A stretch of 64,000 nt of DNA from Haloarcula sebkhae (GCF_014647415.1 NZ_BMPD01000007.1:22183-86182), one strand, 5' to 3'. Positions 46,177 through 56,847 are shown, numbered from the stretch's first letter. Notes: generated by a model from the letters alone, not told the origin. Made by a program: numbers and translations.

Positions 46177-46838
46177 GACTGAATCACCCCGTCAACGAGG
46201 GTAACAATACGATCCGCATAAGCCTCCATCTGCTCATCATGTGTCACTGCAATGATAGCGATATTCTCCTGTTGCTTAAGACGAGTCATTTCCTCAAGAA
46301 TCGTTCGACCAGTCTCTTGATCGAGGTTTCCGGTCGGTTCATCTGCGAGGAGTATATCAGGCTCATTAATTAGTGCACGGGCAATAGCAACGCGCTGCTG
46401 TTGACCGCCGGAAAGTTGAGCGGGTGTATGCGTAAGACGGTTACCAAGCCCGACTATTTTGAGTAGTTCCATGGCTCGATCCCGGCGATCGACACTTCGA
46501 TCCCACATTGACGGAAGCTCGACATTTTCGACGGCAGTGAGCATTGGGAGCAAGTGGAAGTCTTGGAAGACGAAACCGAGTGACGACCGTCGTTGCTCTG
46601 TAAGCTCGTCCACATCGAAGTTTGTCACATCCAACCCATCGAGACAAACAGTACCCTCCGTCGGTGTATCGAGGAGTCCGATAATGTTGAGCATCGTACT
46701 TTTTCCGGACCCAGATGGGCCAGTTACGAGTACCATCTCACCACGCTCGGCATGAAAGTCGACTCCTTTTAACGCCTCGACGGTTTCCTCTCCGCTCTGA
46801 TACCTTTTGACGATATCGCTAAGTTTGATAACACTCAT
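46173..46838 (-). CDS. ABC transporter ATPase (MacB/LolD-like)
   Basis: 221 residues. Walker A GPSGSGKS at residues 40-47, Q-loop FQDFHLLP at ~91-98, signature LSGGQQQR at 142-149, Walker B ILLADEPT at ~162-169 and H-loop TH near 199. All motifs are intact. The sequence NIIGLLDTPTEG with TGNLDQETG is typical of the MacB/LolD group. ATGA overlaps on both sides place it in a strict operon between the surface protein and the permease. Confidence 0.93.
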   Translation of the reverse strand: MSVIKLSDIVKRYQSGEETVEALKGVDFHAERGEMVLVTGPSGSGKSTMLNIIGLLDTPTEGTVCLDGLDVTNFDVDELTEQRRSSLGFVFQDFHLLPMLTAVENVELPSMWDRSVDRRDRAMELLKIVGLGNRLTHTPAQLSGGQQQRVAIARALINEPDILLADEPTGNLDQETGRTILEEMTRLKQQENIAIIAVTHDEQMEAYADRIVTLVDGVIQS

Positions 46839-48334
46839 GAGTTACGCCAGCGGTACACTCCGAACCCGATGATACCGATAGCAATGAATGCCAGAGTCAC
46901 GCCGATTGCCGTTAGTGGGAGTCCACTTTCCGGCGGATTTTGGTCGTTTGCGGACTGGCCCTGATCGTTGTTTCTGGGAGTGTTTTTATTGCCTGTCGCT
47001 TTGATTCCGATCTCCTGTGTCGTTGTCACGCGGTCACCGTCAACTACATATGTGATCTCAATGGGGATTGAATCGGTGCTTGACCCTGTTTCTGCCGTCA
47101 GTTCGAATGTGCTAAATTCGCTCTTCTCAACCTCACCAACGTAGTACTCGCCTGTGGGTGCTGTCGGACTCACCTTGTCAGTGTCTGCAACACTAACTAA
47201 GACGGAGTCTGCAGTAGTGCTGCCGAGATTCGCAGCATCACCCGAGATGGTGATACCAGTTCCGGACTGAGACGCCTCAACACTGACCAGTCGAATTTCT
47301 CCTGATACCGTTGATTGATCCTGCAGCGATGTTGTATGAGATGTTCCGGCGGCGGTGTAAGTCGCAGTGTACGTCACAGTGCCATCGACTGAACTCGGAA
47401 TGTCAAAGACAACGGACTCGTTCGAATCTGGTGCAATATCTGCCATCAGGTTCTGTGCAACGATGTCATCATCTTCCATTGCCGCTATCTCGACATCGCT
47501 GAATCTTGTGTTGCCAAAGTTAGTCAGTGTTACTTCAGTATCACCATTGGATAGCGTTTTTGCAGAGACATCAGATCTGACTTCTGGCCTGACAACGTCA
47601 ATACTGACTGCTTTTGTTGTCGTTCGTGCGTCTCCGTCAACCGTGTTGTACATGACTTCTCCAGAAAGCGTTTGTGTCCCTCTCTTATCAAATGTGATCT
47701 CGTATTGGAAGTGCTCCTCTGTCCCTCCGTTAATCGAGCCTGTAATTCGGTTCGGATCGTTTACACTGGCGCCGCTAAGTTTGAGTTGGACGCCAGTAAT
47801 GGCCTCGCTGTTGCCATTTGCGACCGTGACATTAATTGGTGTCTCCGCCCCAACGGCCGCATCAGTCTCATAGACTTCTGTAACCGCCAATGTAACATCA
47901 GAAGAACGCTCTACCTCCAGGTAGGCCGGTTTTTTAATAACGGAGATACCGCCATTAGGAGACGTTCCGCGAAGTACAATAGTGAGCTTCTTTTCCCCTT
48001 CACTGTCGAATGTCGTCGAGAAGGGTACCTCAGTTGAGTCGCCTACCCCGAGGCTTCCAAGGTCGTCTGCGGTATCCAGTAATGACCCCCCCGACCTGAG
48101 ACTTGCTTCCGTGATTGTTATTGCAGCACTGCTACTCCCGGAATTTCGAAACTCTGCTCTGATAGTGACTCTTTCTCCCGGCTCCGGCGTCTCTGGAGAG
48201 ACCGAGATGTTTCCCACCGTAACGTAAGCATCACTGCCCGTTTGGGCTGCACCGGTAGATGCCATCGGAACAACCAAACTGCTACAAAGCGCTGTTATTG
48301 CAAGCAGGGTTCGAAGTAGCTGACTGAGATTCAT
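46835..48334 (-). CDS. COG1361-type surface protein of the ABC operon
   Basis: About 499 residues from MNLSQLLRTLLAITALCSSL (signal peptide ending near GAA); a TTG at 48343 is less likely. CARDB-like beta-sandwich units follow (VTVGNISVSPETPEPGERVT, VTVANGNSEAITGVQLKLSG, VTLTNFGNTRFSDVEIAAME), then a disordered Asn/Gln-rich linker and a C-terminal helix LTAIGVTLAFIAIGIIGFGV with YRWRNS. The architecture parallels the gene at 27541, but its partner is an ABC rather than an RND exporter. It is first in the operon. Confidence 0.88.
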   Translation of the reverse strand: MNLSQLLRTLLAITALCSSLVVPMASTGAAQTGSDAYVTVGNISVSPETPEPGERVTIRAEFRNSGSSSAAITITEASLRSGGSLLDTADDLGSLGVGDSTEVPFSTTFDSEGEKKLTIVLRGTSPNGGISVIKKPAYLEVERSSDVTLAVTEVYETDAAVGAETPINVTVANGNSEAITGVQLKLSGASVNDPNRITGSINGGTEEHFQYEITFDKRGTQTLSGEVMYNTVDGDARTTTKAVSIDVVRPEVRSDVSAKTLSNGDTEVTLTNFGNTRFSDVEIAAMEDDDIVAQNLMADIAPDSNESVVFDIPSSVDGTVTYTATYTAAGTSHTTSLQDQSTVSGEIRLVSVEASQSGTGITISGDAANLGSTTADSVLVSVADTDKVSPTAPTGEYYVGEVEKSEFSTFELTAETGSSTDSIPIEITYVVDGDRVTTTQEIGIKATGNKNTPRNNDQGQSANDQNPPESGLPLTAIGVTLAFIAIGIIGFGVYRWRNS

Positions 48335-48499
48335 TTGCCCCAATCATGATGAATCGCTGTATTTCGAAATCTCAGACAATCATGCTCCAATCCAGAGCGG
48401 TATTGCGGTATATTACTCTTCACATATCGCCACTGGTAAGCCAAAGGTAAATTTCATTCCCAATGATATACACCGATTGGCCACAAAAGAAGGACAAAT

Positions 48500-49900
48500 C
48501 CAGCCCAATAATCGATGTGGTATCGTTGATATCCCCTCTTTTACTCAGGTAGACCGTATATCTCGATACTCGCGCGCAAAACTACAGGACGATTGGCATT
48601 TCACCGCGCTAAAGCACGAGGGTACCTCCGTTGGAGTCCCGCTATTGACCCACGGAGGCAACTTGCAGGTTCGTGCGCATTTCTGAGGGACTCCCATGAG
48701 GGTATGGTTTCCGACCAATCGCGGTCGTCCCCCTCGAATCCGCATGGACACGTCTGCGCATCTCCGTGGCGAACCGTATTCTTGAGGTCGCCACATTCGG
48801 GGCACGTCTAACTCGTCCACGCTTCCGACTCGGCTTCCAAGAGATGCCGTACTCCTCACAAACACACGTGAGACGGTGGATGAACTCTTTGCACACTCGA
48901 AGTTGTTCGTCTTCTCGTTCATCCTTGACCGATCAGTGCGTTTCCAGCACGTCGGTTAGTCGCCTACGTACGCCGTCGCCACGCCCTCCTCGTACAGCCG
49001 TGTGACGCAGCCACACACCAGCGCGTGCGTGGTCACGATGTTTCGTCTGCTGTCGGTACAGCCATCGAATCTGATTCGAGGAGTAGGCCCTCTCGGGTTT
49101 CGACTGTAGACGGGCAACCTCATCAGTCGTCTCGCGGAACCATTCGAACAACTTCCGACCGTCGTAGAGGTACTGGTTCCAGTAGTCGTGGAACAGGCAA
49201 CAAGATTGTTCTCGCCAACGTCGAGGGCGGCTTCATGAGAAGCCAGTGGTCCATCCAGTCGAATCAGGGATGGTGACCGGTTGGAAAGCCCTAGACGGTC
49301 GCTCACCTCGTCGTACTCAAGTTCTAGACGACCCTAATTGCCGCCCCCACTTCGGGTTGGCTCAGACTTCGAGGCGGAGCTGTTCGTGGTAGACGAGTCC
49401 GTATTCGCCTTTCAGTTCTTGCCCGACAGGGACTTCGAGACGGCTACGTTTGCCTCACTGAATCGTGTTCTGGTTGCACCGAATGTAGGTGCGGAGCTCG
49501 CGTCCGTCCTCCTCGTTGCCTCAGTACGATGGCGGGTTGGCGTACTCGCCTTTCTGTTTGAGGGCGAAGAACGAGCACCGTGCTTCCCTATCCTTTCGCC
49601 TGACCTGTTGAACGGTCGCGCTTTCGACGACAAACGTCCGACCGCAATTCTCACACAAATACCGTTGATACACCCGACAGCTGCCGTTCTGACCTGACGG
49701 TCAGAAACGGCAGCGGGGGCACTCAACGCCGTCACGCCAGCAAACCTTGTAGCAGGTCCGCTGCAGCCGATTCCGATACGAACCGGTGTATTGGGAACAT
49801 ATCGGGCACCGCTGGCGCGGTGCTCTTGCCCTCTTCGACTTTCAGCCCTAGCTCTCGCTATCAACAATCTACTTCGTAAGAGCGTTACTATTACTATCAT
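48500..49900 (-). pseudogene. TnpB-type transposase gene, fragmented
   Basis: Minus strand in several frames: [79 protein letters not shown] (RuvC I with Asp) and [14 protein letters not shown]. Then come [43 protein letters not shown] and a degraded zinc ribbon. Ends with [16 protein letters not shown], like many haloarchaeal TnpB proteins. Frameshifts every 100-200 bases make it dead. A hairpin-like right end with CACCGCGCTAAAGC lies near 48602-48615. Confidence 0.65.
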
Positions 49901-50078
49901 AGCCGCACGCGTTAGACACTGCCCAGCCCCGTCTATGCCATTGTGGCGGTTGCATACTGCTGGTCGGCTTCATCCCTGTCGTCAAGGGTGAGGCTTTTGC
50001 CTCGGATTTTTGTAAGTAAGATTGAGTGGGATAGAGTAAGCTCATCTTTAACACCATCCGAATAAGATAACAAACTGA

Positions 50079-51032
50079 ATGAGCTCTACATCTACATCGG
50101 ACAGGTCCTCCGCGTCTACCGACCCTGTGTCGGGCTATCGCGATATGTTCAGATCGACTTATCACGAGTATATCGGCGAACCGGCTAAAGAGCGGGACAT
50201 CTACGTTGGGTTTGGCCTCTTTTTCGCTGGGGTCGCCCTTGCTATTCTCGGGTTCTGTCTTTTTTTGTACAGTAACGTCCTAGAATCTGGGAGTCCGCTG
50301 TACTGGGAGATTCGGGAGATTGCACTTGTCATCGGATTCATCGGATTGCCTTCCGTGCTGTTGAGCGTCGTTGTGCTCCTCCCAGTTGGCTTCAGGACTC
50401 GAGTTGTCAGTGCTGCTGGCGCAGTGTTTTGTCTCGCCGCAACTATTATTTTGGTTAATATTTTTCCGTACGGGTGGACTACCAGTGAGGGAACCAATGG
50501 TAGCGTCTGGACAATCAGCGTCTACGCCACTGGGCTCGTTATGCTCGTAGCTTCGATAGGGGCGGCGCTGGTTGCACACTACCTTGAGCGAGCGACAACG
50601 TCAACCGAGTCACCCGAAGCGGTTGAGTCGGCCGAGAATAAGTCGGAATCGGTTAGCAAAAGCGATGTCGACACCGACATAGAACAAGCTCTAGAAAGAA
50701 CGGATTTATCGTGGGGTGGCGTCGAACAACAACCCAAGACCAAGCGGCTGAACCTGGATATGCCGGACACAGATTCTGACCTTGACCGGACAGCCATCAA
50801 GAACTCCGAGGCGACCACGACACGGGCTGACAGCAATGATATTGACGATGCGGTGGATGGACTCAGGCAACTGCAGGGTGGCCAATCAAAGACAGAACGA
50901 AGCACCGGCACCGAAGAACAGGTCAATGCTCTCACCGAATTCCGAAATGAACAGACCGAGAACGATGATGTAGAAACCGGCGTGGAAGAGGAGAAGGGTA
51001 TTGTTAGCCGTCTCCAGTCATTTTTTAAATAA
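50079..51032 (+). CDS. membrane protein with long acidic tail (DUF7139-like)
   Basis: 317 residues. After a Ser-rich start and YRDMFRSTYHEYIGEPAKER there are four hydrophobic segments between residues ~48 and 168 (DIYVGFGLFFAGVALAILGF, IALVIGFIGLPSVLLSVVVL, VSAAGAVFCLAATIILVNIF, VYATGLVMLVASIGAALVAH). A disordered, acidic C-terminal half of ~145 residues ends in IVSRLQSFFK. The four-helix part resembles haloarchaeal DUF7139 proteins. It lies directly upstream of the salactin gene and may anchor or position the filament (inference). Confidence 0.8.
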   Translation: MSSTSTSDRSSASTDPVSGYRDMFRSTYHEYIGEPAKERDIYVGFGLFFAGVALAILGFCLFLYSNVLESGSPLYWEIREIALVIGFIGLPSVLLSVVVLLPVGFRTRVVSAAGAVFCLAATIILVNIFPYGWTTSEGTNGSVWTISVYATGLVMLVASIGAALVAHYLERATTSTESPEAVESAENKSESVSKSDVDTDIEQALERTDLSWGGVEQQPKTKRLNLDMPDTDSDLDRTAIKNSEATTTRADSNDIDDAVDGLRQLQGGQSKTERSTGTEEQVNALTEFRNEQTENDDVETGVEEEKGIVSRLQSFFK

Positions 51033-51198
51033 ACAGCCTGCCCAATCCATATGAGGTCTACTGTGGCCTTCTCGTTGCATAAGCTCGATCCTGTCAGAAT
51101 GTATGCGTGTCTCTTTCGTTCTAAATTCATAACTAAAATATAGTCTGTTGCAATACTACAGGATAGCTTTTTCAACGTGGTGGAGAAAATACAACCGT

Positions 51199-52227
51199 AT
51201 GCCTCAAGGTCTTGATGTCGGTACGATGAACCTTCTGTCTGCACGCCAGGATGGTAACGAGACGGTCTTCGTGCAGCAGCGGAACTCCTTCGTCGAAATT
51301 GACTACAGTGACATGGCCGAGCAAATGCTATCGAGAAGCGATGTTCTCCACATCCGCAAGGATGATCTGGTTTACATCGTCGGTGACGACGCCCTGAACT
51401 TCGCAAACATCTTTAGCGAGGAGACACGGCGCCCAATGCAGGCTGGGATTCTCTCAAGTGACGAGCAATCAGCAATCCCGATGATTAAGCTCATTACTGA
51501 ACAGGTGGTGGGACAGCCGGAGTTCCCGAATGAGCGCCTGTTTTTCTCGGTTCCCGCAGACCCAATCGATGCCGATGTCTCGACGCTATATCATCAAAAG
51601 ACGATTGAATCACTACTTACTGATATGGGATACAGCCCGGAGCCGATCAATGAGGGGATGGCCGTCATCTACTCCGAGCTTGCAAATCGTGAATTCACTG
51701 GTCTCGGTATCAGCTTTGGCGCTGGGATGACCAACGTTTGTTTATCCTACTATGCAGTCCCCGTAATGAAGTTCTCTATCGCACGTGGTGGTGACTGGAT
51801 TGACGAGCAAGCTGCACAGGCGACTGGCACGCCCGTCGATAAGGTTACCTCGGTTAAAGAGGAGAATTTCACACTCAACTTTGAGACGGACGTCGGTGGT
51901 ATTGAAGGTGCATTGAGCATCTATTATGATAATCTCCTTGATTATGTCATCGAGAACATCATCAGTGAAGTTGATGAGGAAGATGTCGAGGAGGGGTTGG
52001 ATGTCCCGGTGGTTGTAACTGGCGGGACATCGAGCCCTGACGGCTTCGAAGAGTTGTTCGCTGAACGGATCAATGACTCTGAGATACCGTTCTCGATTAG
52101 CGATGTGCGCCAAGCTGAAAATCCATTGTATAGCGTCGCACAGGGAGCACTCGTCGCAGCGCGGTCGGAAGAAGAGCGCGAGGGCCAAACCGAGCAGGCT
52201 AACGAACCTGATTCTACTGCCGAGTAA
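51199..52227 (+). CDS. salactin-like actin homologue
   Basis: 342 residues from [20 protein letters not shown]. Actin-superfamily nucleotide motifs are in order: phosphate-1 LDVGTMN near residue 5, phosphate-2 [13 protein letters not shown] near residue 175, and adenosine motif [17 protein letters not shown] near residue 273. Length and motif style match the haloarchaeal actin described in Halobacterium salinarum as salactin, a dynamically unstable filament that grows from cell poles and helps DNA partition at low phosphate. The start at 51199 is preferred over the codon at 51148. The neighbouring membrane and zinc-ribbon genes could be accessory. Confidence 0.82.
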   Translation: MPQGLDVGTMNLLSARQDGNETVFVQQRNSFVEIDYSDMAEQMLSRSDVLHIRKDDLVYIVGDDALNFANIFSEETRRPMQAGILSSDEQSAIPMIKLITEQVVGQPEFPNERLFFSVPADPIDADVSTLYHQKTIESLLTDMGYSPEPINEGMAVIYSELANREFTGLGISFGAGMTNVCLSYYAVPVMKFSIARGGDWIDEQAAQATGTPVDKVTSVKEENFTLNFETDVGGIEGALSIYYDNLLDYVIENIISEVDEEDVEEGLDVPVVVTGGTSSPDGFEELFAERINDSEIPFSISDVRQAENPLYSVAQGALVAARSEEEREGQTEQANEPDSTAE

Positions 52228-52230
52228 CGG

Positions 52231-52707
52231 TTATTCACTCAGTTCCTTCCCCGTTTTGTCGGTGTTAGTTTCCGTATCTTGATTATTCTCATCATCCTCC
52301 TCAAATTTGGCTGTAAATCCTCCACTTAGTTTACTTTCGCCTTCATCGATAGCACGGTTCAATTCGTCAGCAGTGTCTTGGCGGAACTTGTTAGCATCAG
52401 AACTCAGAGATATCCCCACCGCAACACCAGCCTGTTCGAGTGAGAATTCTGCTCGGCCTGTGGACTCACCCTGTTCTGGAATCGGGATACTGGGTGTCCG
52501 GCCAGTATTTTCGGGTTTATTGAGATTAAAATCAGGATACTGATTGAACCGGGCAAAGGCAAATTCCCAAGATTCTGTGGGGGATACTTCATTGTGATGC
52601 GACGTAGAGCTGTCTGCGAAGCCGCACGATTCACAGACTATAGCTGTCTGGTCAGCGGTCGCAAGCGTATACATGCTGAGGTCAGAGTCGCAGCGTGGGC
52701 ACCGCAT
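52231..52707 (-). CDS. zinc-ribbon protein beside salactin
   Basis: 158 residues. N-terminal zinc ribbon CPRCDSDLSMYTLATAD with CESCGF (CxxC pairs ~22 apart). A middle domain follows (SWEFAFARFNQYPDFNLNKP, FSLEQAGVAVGISLSSDANK) and an acidic disordered tail (FEEDDENNQDTETNTDK). It ends three bases from the salactin stop, convergent. Family not named; conserved zinc-ribbon companions like this are common in haloarchaea. Confidence 0.75.
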   Translation of the reverse strand: MRCPRCDSDLSMYTLATADQTAIVCESCGFADSSTSHHNEVSPTESWEFAFARFNQYPDFNLNKPENTGRTPSIPIPEQGESTGRAEFSLEQAGVAVGISLSSDANKFRQDTADELNRAIDEGESKLSGGFTAKFEEDDENNQDTETNTDKTGKELSE

Positions 52708-52788
52708 ATCAGATTATGCGTGTTTTTGCTATACAATATTTCTGTCAACTCTCTCTATATAGAGAACGAATTATGAGATGGGCGACCA

Positions 52789-53490
52789 ATGTTGGAAGCG
52801 ATGCCAGAGATTGAGATTACAGACGCACAACAGGCGGAGTTAACATCAATTCAGGAGGATCTTGAAGGCGCATTCATCGAAATGTATGGTCATATTCGTA
52901 TTCAAGATGTCGTTGACTACCTCCTCGATACATATACGCCGCCAGCCCGACTTGAAGACAGAGAAAGCCTGAGCCGTACCGACTACGAACGAATCGCTTC
53001 AGCAGAGTATCCGGAACTCCAACACGTCGCATCCGATCTATCGGAGGTCGCTGGAAGCGGCATTGAAGCTGACGAGATGCGAGGGAGGCTGCTTTCGGCG
53101 CTTGGGACGAGTGAACTCGCGACTCGCCTCGCAGAGATCGAACTTGACACAAGAGCGAACAAAGCTGACGAAAAGGCGGCTACTGGTCCAAACACACCAA
53201 CGGATACGCCCAGTGGCGGACACGGTGGCAAACAAAGCGGTGCGTCGACGCAGACTGGTTCAACGCTCGACACTATCGAAGCCAATGACGCAGCTGAGCC
53301 AAATGAGATAGCTGACAACACTTCGGGAGACACCCTTTCGGTCGCTAACCGCTTGCTGACTGAGCATAATGAGAAATGGACCCAGTCAAATGAAAACGAC
53401 GAACCATATGAAGTCACGCTCCCCGACGGTTCAACAGTGAGTGCACGAACGAAAGATGACGTGCGAAAACTGCTATTCCAAAACTATTGA
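52789..53490 (+). CDS. unknown acidic protein of the salactin locus
   Basis: 233 residues. An N-terminal helical domain (~residues 1-125: EIEITDAQQAELTSIQEDLE, FIEMYGHIRIQDVVDYLLDT) is followed by a Gly/Ser/Thr-rich linker and a C-terminal small domain (NRLLTEHNEKWTQ, EVTLPDGSTVSARTKDDVRK). The VVDYLLDTY segment recalls short DNA-binding or dimerisation helices, without proof. It is divergent from the zinc-ribbon gene with only ~80 bases between. Confidence 0.75.
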   Translation: MLEAMPEIEITDAQQAELTSIQEDLEGAFIEMYGHIRIQDVVDYLLDTYTPPARLEDRESLSRTDYERIASAEYPELQHVASDLSEVAGSGIEADEMRGRLLSALGTSELATRLAEIELDTRANKADEKAATGPNTPTDTPSGGHGGKQSGASTQTGSTLDTIEANDAAEPNEIADNTSGDTLSVANRLLTEHNEKWTQSNENDEPYEVTLPDGSTVSARTKDDVRKLLFQNY

Positions 53491-53558
53491 CCAGATACTC
53501 ATTGAGAAACTACTATCGCGCGCCGATGATCTCTTTGGTATCTCGTCTCGTCGAATGC

Positions 53559-54326
53559 TTACAATTCGCTGTCAGATGTGTCTTCAAGATAGCCTACCCG
53601 ACACTGTGGACAGACATCTCCAGTAAAGAACGACGATTTACTCGCAGGGAGTTCGAACTCGCATCTTGGACACTGATATGTGGGATCTGGGTTGTTTGTA
53701 GTGTTCTCTAAGTCGTCCGCTGTGTGCGAACTCCCGCCTCGGCTGTTTCCAGTCCTAGGTTCCTCAGAAGTCTCAGTCAATGAGTGCGCAGTATCTGTAT
53801 CACCATCAATAATCATCGCATCGTCGCTATTCAGCGACGTGGCGTTGTCGTCATCTGGTTCTTGTGTCTCTGAATCAGACAGTATCACGGCGTCGTCAGC
53901 CTTCTCCAGTGACTTGGATAAAGTCACCGCTGAGGACTTATTACTCACTTCTATGTCCGAAGACTGTTCTGCGACTGTGTTTGATGCGGCCACCGTTGGT
54001 TCGGGCGTATCGGTCGTTTCTGGTTTTTCTACCCTCTGTCCTGAGTCTGTTGCTTCAGTCTCAGCCTCTGTATTCCTTCTTTGTCTCACTCGTTGCTTCG
54101 TTTCGGCTCTATCTTCAGCCTCGTTTGACTGCCCGTCATGTCCCTTTGATTCCTCTATGTTAGATATCAGGCCTTGATTTTCGGAGATGTTGTAGATATG
54201 TCCACATCGCTGGCATGACTTGTATTCCCGAACGGTTAGAATAGTGCCACATTCGCGTTCATTGTACGACTCTTCTATCTTCGACTTATCAAAATCGTGT
54301 CCAAATAGTTCACAGCGCATCCCCAT
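53559..54326 (-). CDS. two-ended zinc-ribbon protein (DUF7093-like)
   Basis: About 255 residues from MGMRCELFGHDFDKSKIEES. The N-terminus has the pattern of DUF7093-like haloarchaeal proteins: GHDF, ECGTILTVREYKSCQRCGHI, SENQ. A long acidic disordered middle (~residues 65-205) follows, then a C-terminal zinc ribbon CPRCEFELPASKSSFFTGDV, CPQCRVGYL. The open frame to 54464 runs toward a transposase remnant and is not part of it. A scaffold or sensor role is possible; it is unproven. Confidence 0.72.
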   Translation of the reverse strand: MGMRCELFGHDFDKSKIEESYNERECGTILTVREYKSCQRCGHIYNISENQGLISNIEESKGHDGQSNEAEDRAETKQRVRQRRNTEAETEATDSGQRVEKPETTDTPEPTVAASNTVAEQSSDIEVSNKSSAVTLSKSLEKADDAVILSDSETQEPDDDNATSLNSDDAMIIDGDTDTAHSLTETSEEPRTGNSRGGSSHTADDLENTTNNPDPTYQCPRCEFELPASKSSFFTGDVCPQCRVGYLEDTSDSEL

Positions 54327-54387
54327 GCATAACTGTTTATTTCGTATGACTAAGAAGCTATTCACAGAGCCTGTCATAGAACCGATC

Positions 54388-55387
54388 TCATAGCTTCTCA
54401 CAGCCCGGATCGTTTCCTCGCTCGTAGTTGGTGATTGCAACAACGAGCCGGAGGCAGAGCGCAACGAACACTTCTGTTCGTGCGTGGACGCGGCCTCGGG
54501 CGCGGACGTGCCCGAGGCCGCAGTCCTTCACCGCGTCATTGGTTCGTTCGACGCCTGTCCGGTGGTTGTACGTCTCCTCCAAGATGGATTGTTTCAGCTG
54601 GACGTCCTCGCTGTGTTCCTCGATGCGGTCTTCGACTCTGTACTCGATGTCCAGTGGGTCGTCAGTGTTTCGCGGGTTGTACGGAGCGATTGGCACGACC
54701 CCTGCGGCCAGCAGGTGGTCGTGCCAGTCGAGGATATCGTAGGCGCTGTCTCCAAGCATCCAGATGGGTGTCTCGACGGCGAGCGCGTCACGCATGACGC
54801 GCATCGCCGTCTCCTGATCCGCTTGCTTGGCTTGTGTAAACTCCGCTGCTATCGGGATCTTTGCGCCAGTTGAGACGAGTGTACAACCGAACCGTAGTAG
54901 TACTCCTCGGTTGTTGGATTGTAGTTCCACGATGCAGCGTCGTTGTGTTGGATTGCTTCGATGTGGGTCGAATCGATGGAGTATGTGGAGTCGAGCAGGC
55001 CGCGGGCGGCGGCCTGCTCGATGAGCCTCTCGAAGACATCGTCAACGACAGGCTCGAGATCAGTGAGAAACTGGTCAACGGTGTCCCTAGATGGCGGTTT
55101 GCCGAGTCCGCAGTAGTACCAGACAAGGCTGTGCCGGAGTTCTCGTGTCACTGGACGAGTGCCTAGACGTTCTCGTAGTAGCAGTGCAGAAAGCCGTAGA
55201 AGAGGTCTGGTGGTCCGTGAACTCGTGTTCGCCCCCTCGAAGCGGGGGCGAACACGTCGTACTCCAGCAGAAACTCGAAGTCGAGATGCTCAAACAGCGG
55301 CACTGTCTCGGTAGCCGCTGCATTCAACAACTCGTTGACTGAAGCTACGTTTTGCAGGGCGTTGGAGCTGGTGGACACAGTTTCCAA
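54388..55387 (-). pseudogene. IS4/IS5-superfamily transposase, two frameshifts
   Basis: In order on the minus strand: ATETVPLFEHLDFEFLLEYD with VFAPASRGRTRVHGPPDLFY, then VTRELRHSLVWYYCGLGKPP, SRDTVDQFLTDLEPVVDDVF, and YSIDSTHIEAIQHNDAASWN (first Asp). Next is FGCTLVSTGAKIPIAAEFTQ, IWMLGDSAYDILDWHDHLLA (second Asp), and RTGVERTNDAVKDCGLGHVR (Glu). Breaks occur near 55150 and 54890. All catalytic residues survive, so the decay is recent. The element's exact ends were not fixed. Confidence 0.75.
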
Positions 55388-55579
55388 ACCCTGCGGCCTC
55401 CCTTGGGAGGCTTTCTATGACAGGCCCATTCACAACCAGTAACAACTATTTTAATTTAGTGAGCGAGTCCTACTCTCCCCTGGTAGTTTCATTATCGCAG
55501 ACCGGCGTCTGGGTATGTAATCACCACAACACGGATCCGATACGCACTTTATACTACGTACATCACGAGAATCCCGTCG

Positions 55580-55830
55580 CAACACAGATGACTGTTCAAG
55601 TGGCGCGGATATCCGTCTGAAAGTGATTGAAACAGTATTTGAGTGTCAATAGTGTGAGCACTGACTCAGTTTCCACAGATACACAGTGACTTTCAGGATC
55701 CATACGCGTGTCAAGGGTGTGAACAACAGGAGCCGTTCCGACTGAACACGAAACCGACCGATTCAAATAGAAAATCGAGCTTTCTAAGCCACGCATCGGC
55801 AAAACTCCAAACGACATCGTGGGGCTAATC
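55580..55830 (+). pseudogene. probable MCM helicase N-terminal zinc-finger remnant
   Basis: The plus strand reads GADIRLKVIETVFECQ, stop, CEH, then after a shift TQFPQIHSDFQDPYACQGCE and QQEPFRLNTKP. Paired CQxC and CQGC with this spacing and the preceding RLKVIETVFEC strand resemble the zinc-binding N-domain of haloarchaeal MCM proteins, including plasmid and virus versions. Only ~70 codons remain, with two stops. Confidence 0.45.
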
Positions 55831-56694
55831 AGGGAAGATATCCGCGGGCGCGCTGAGATCGGTCCTTCGGTTAGTCAGTAACCGATAGTATCCTTCAGTC
55901 ACTGCCGATGATTGTTGACTGCCATCATAGGAGCCCACGTCGTCTCACCTCTGCCAGCGAGCTTCGAGTTGCCTTCTTTGTATGATCTCAGTGATTGGCC
56001 TCCGGTCGGGGCATTTCTCTTCCGGGCATTACGGGTTCATCGGTGACTCCTCAACGGTGATGACGATATAAGATGTAAGTTGTTCATCCAAGCCAACTGC
56101 TCTTCCCAGGTCTCGACAGCGAGGGTACGGCCCGCTACTGAGACAACTATGAATCCACCGTAGCTGTTGTGGCAGCTGATGTCGATTCTGAGATGGTTTT
56201 GTTAGCCGATACACCCATCCTTTGAGACGCTTGCTGAATGGTTCGCATACACGTGTTTGGAGCGTGGCCGGGATATTGGCCCGTACGTCGGTGGATCGTT
56301 CTGTGCTTCAGACGCGTATAATCTCAGTTCTGGACCGGACTATGTGAAAAGTAACATCCGAAAATCTGAGATAGCGACTGTCTCTCTGATCGATACCCTC
56401 GCCGTATTGAGACACACTCCAAACCGCCGGATGGTTGTCGGAGGTGCGCTCGTTCTCCAAACGTCTTGGTCCCCCATACCGAACCAACATTCAAAACAGT
56501 CTGTGTCTCTGCTATCTAGCTCCGTAGCAGCTGATGTCGAAAAGATAGATCTGAACGTGAACCCACAACCAATAGCAGGTGATAGCGGCACAGCAGCGTC
56601 CATACTAGCGGTTGTCTGGCTATAACAGGACCAGTCATGGTTGCGCACTCAGGGGCCGGCATGGTATCGAGGAGTTATGCTCACTGCTACGGTT
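55831..56694. other. no recognised gene
   Basis: Open frames on both strands (for example 56257-56625 plus) lack motifs. Probably the decayed continuation of the mcm-bearing replicon. Confidence 0.35.
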
Positions 56695-56847
56695 TTAGAA
56701 CCATTCCGTATACTCGTCACAACAGATACACTCGGCATGGGTACGCCACTCGTCCCCGTGCTCATGATCAATCGGTGCTATTCTGACTACTAGGATATCG
56801 ATCGAGCCACACTGTGGACATTGTCCCGGAACTTTCGTATTGGTCAC
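56695..56847 (-). CDS. 50-residue zinc-ribbon protein
   Basis: From GTG 56847 the minus strand reads TNTKVPGQCPQCGSIDILVV, RIAPIDHEHGDEWRTHAEC, then ICCDEYTEWF and stop. CPQC at the N-terminus and CICC at the C-terminus can bind one zinc. The frame is clean and typical of very small haloarchaeal zinc proteins. Role unknown. Confidence 0.55.
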   Translation of the reverse strand: MTNTKVPGQCPQCGSIDILVVRIAPIDHEHGDEWRTHAECICCDEYTEWF

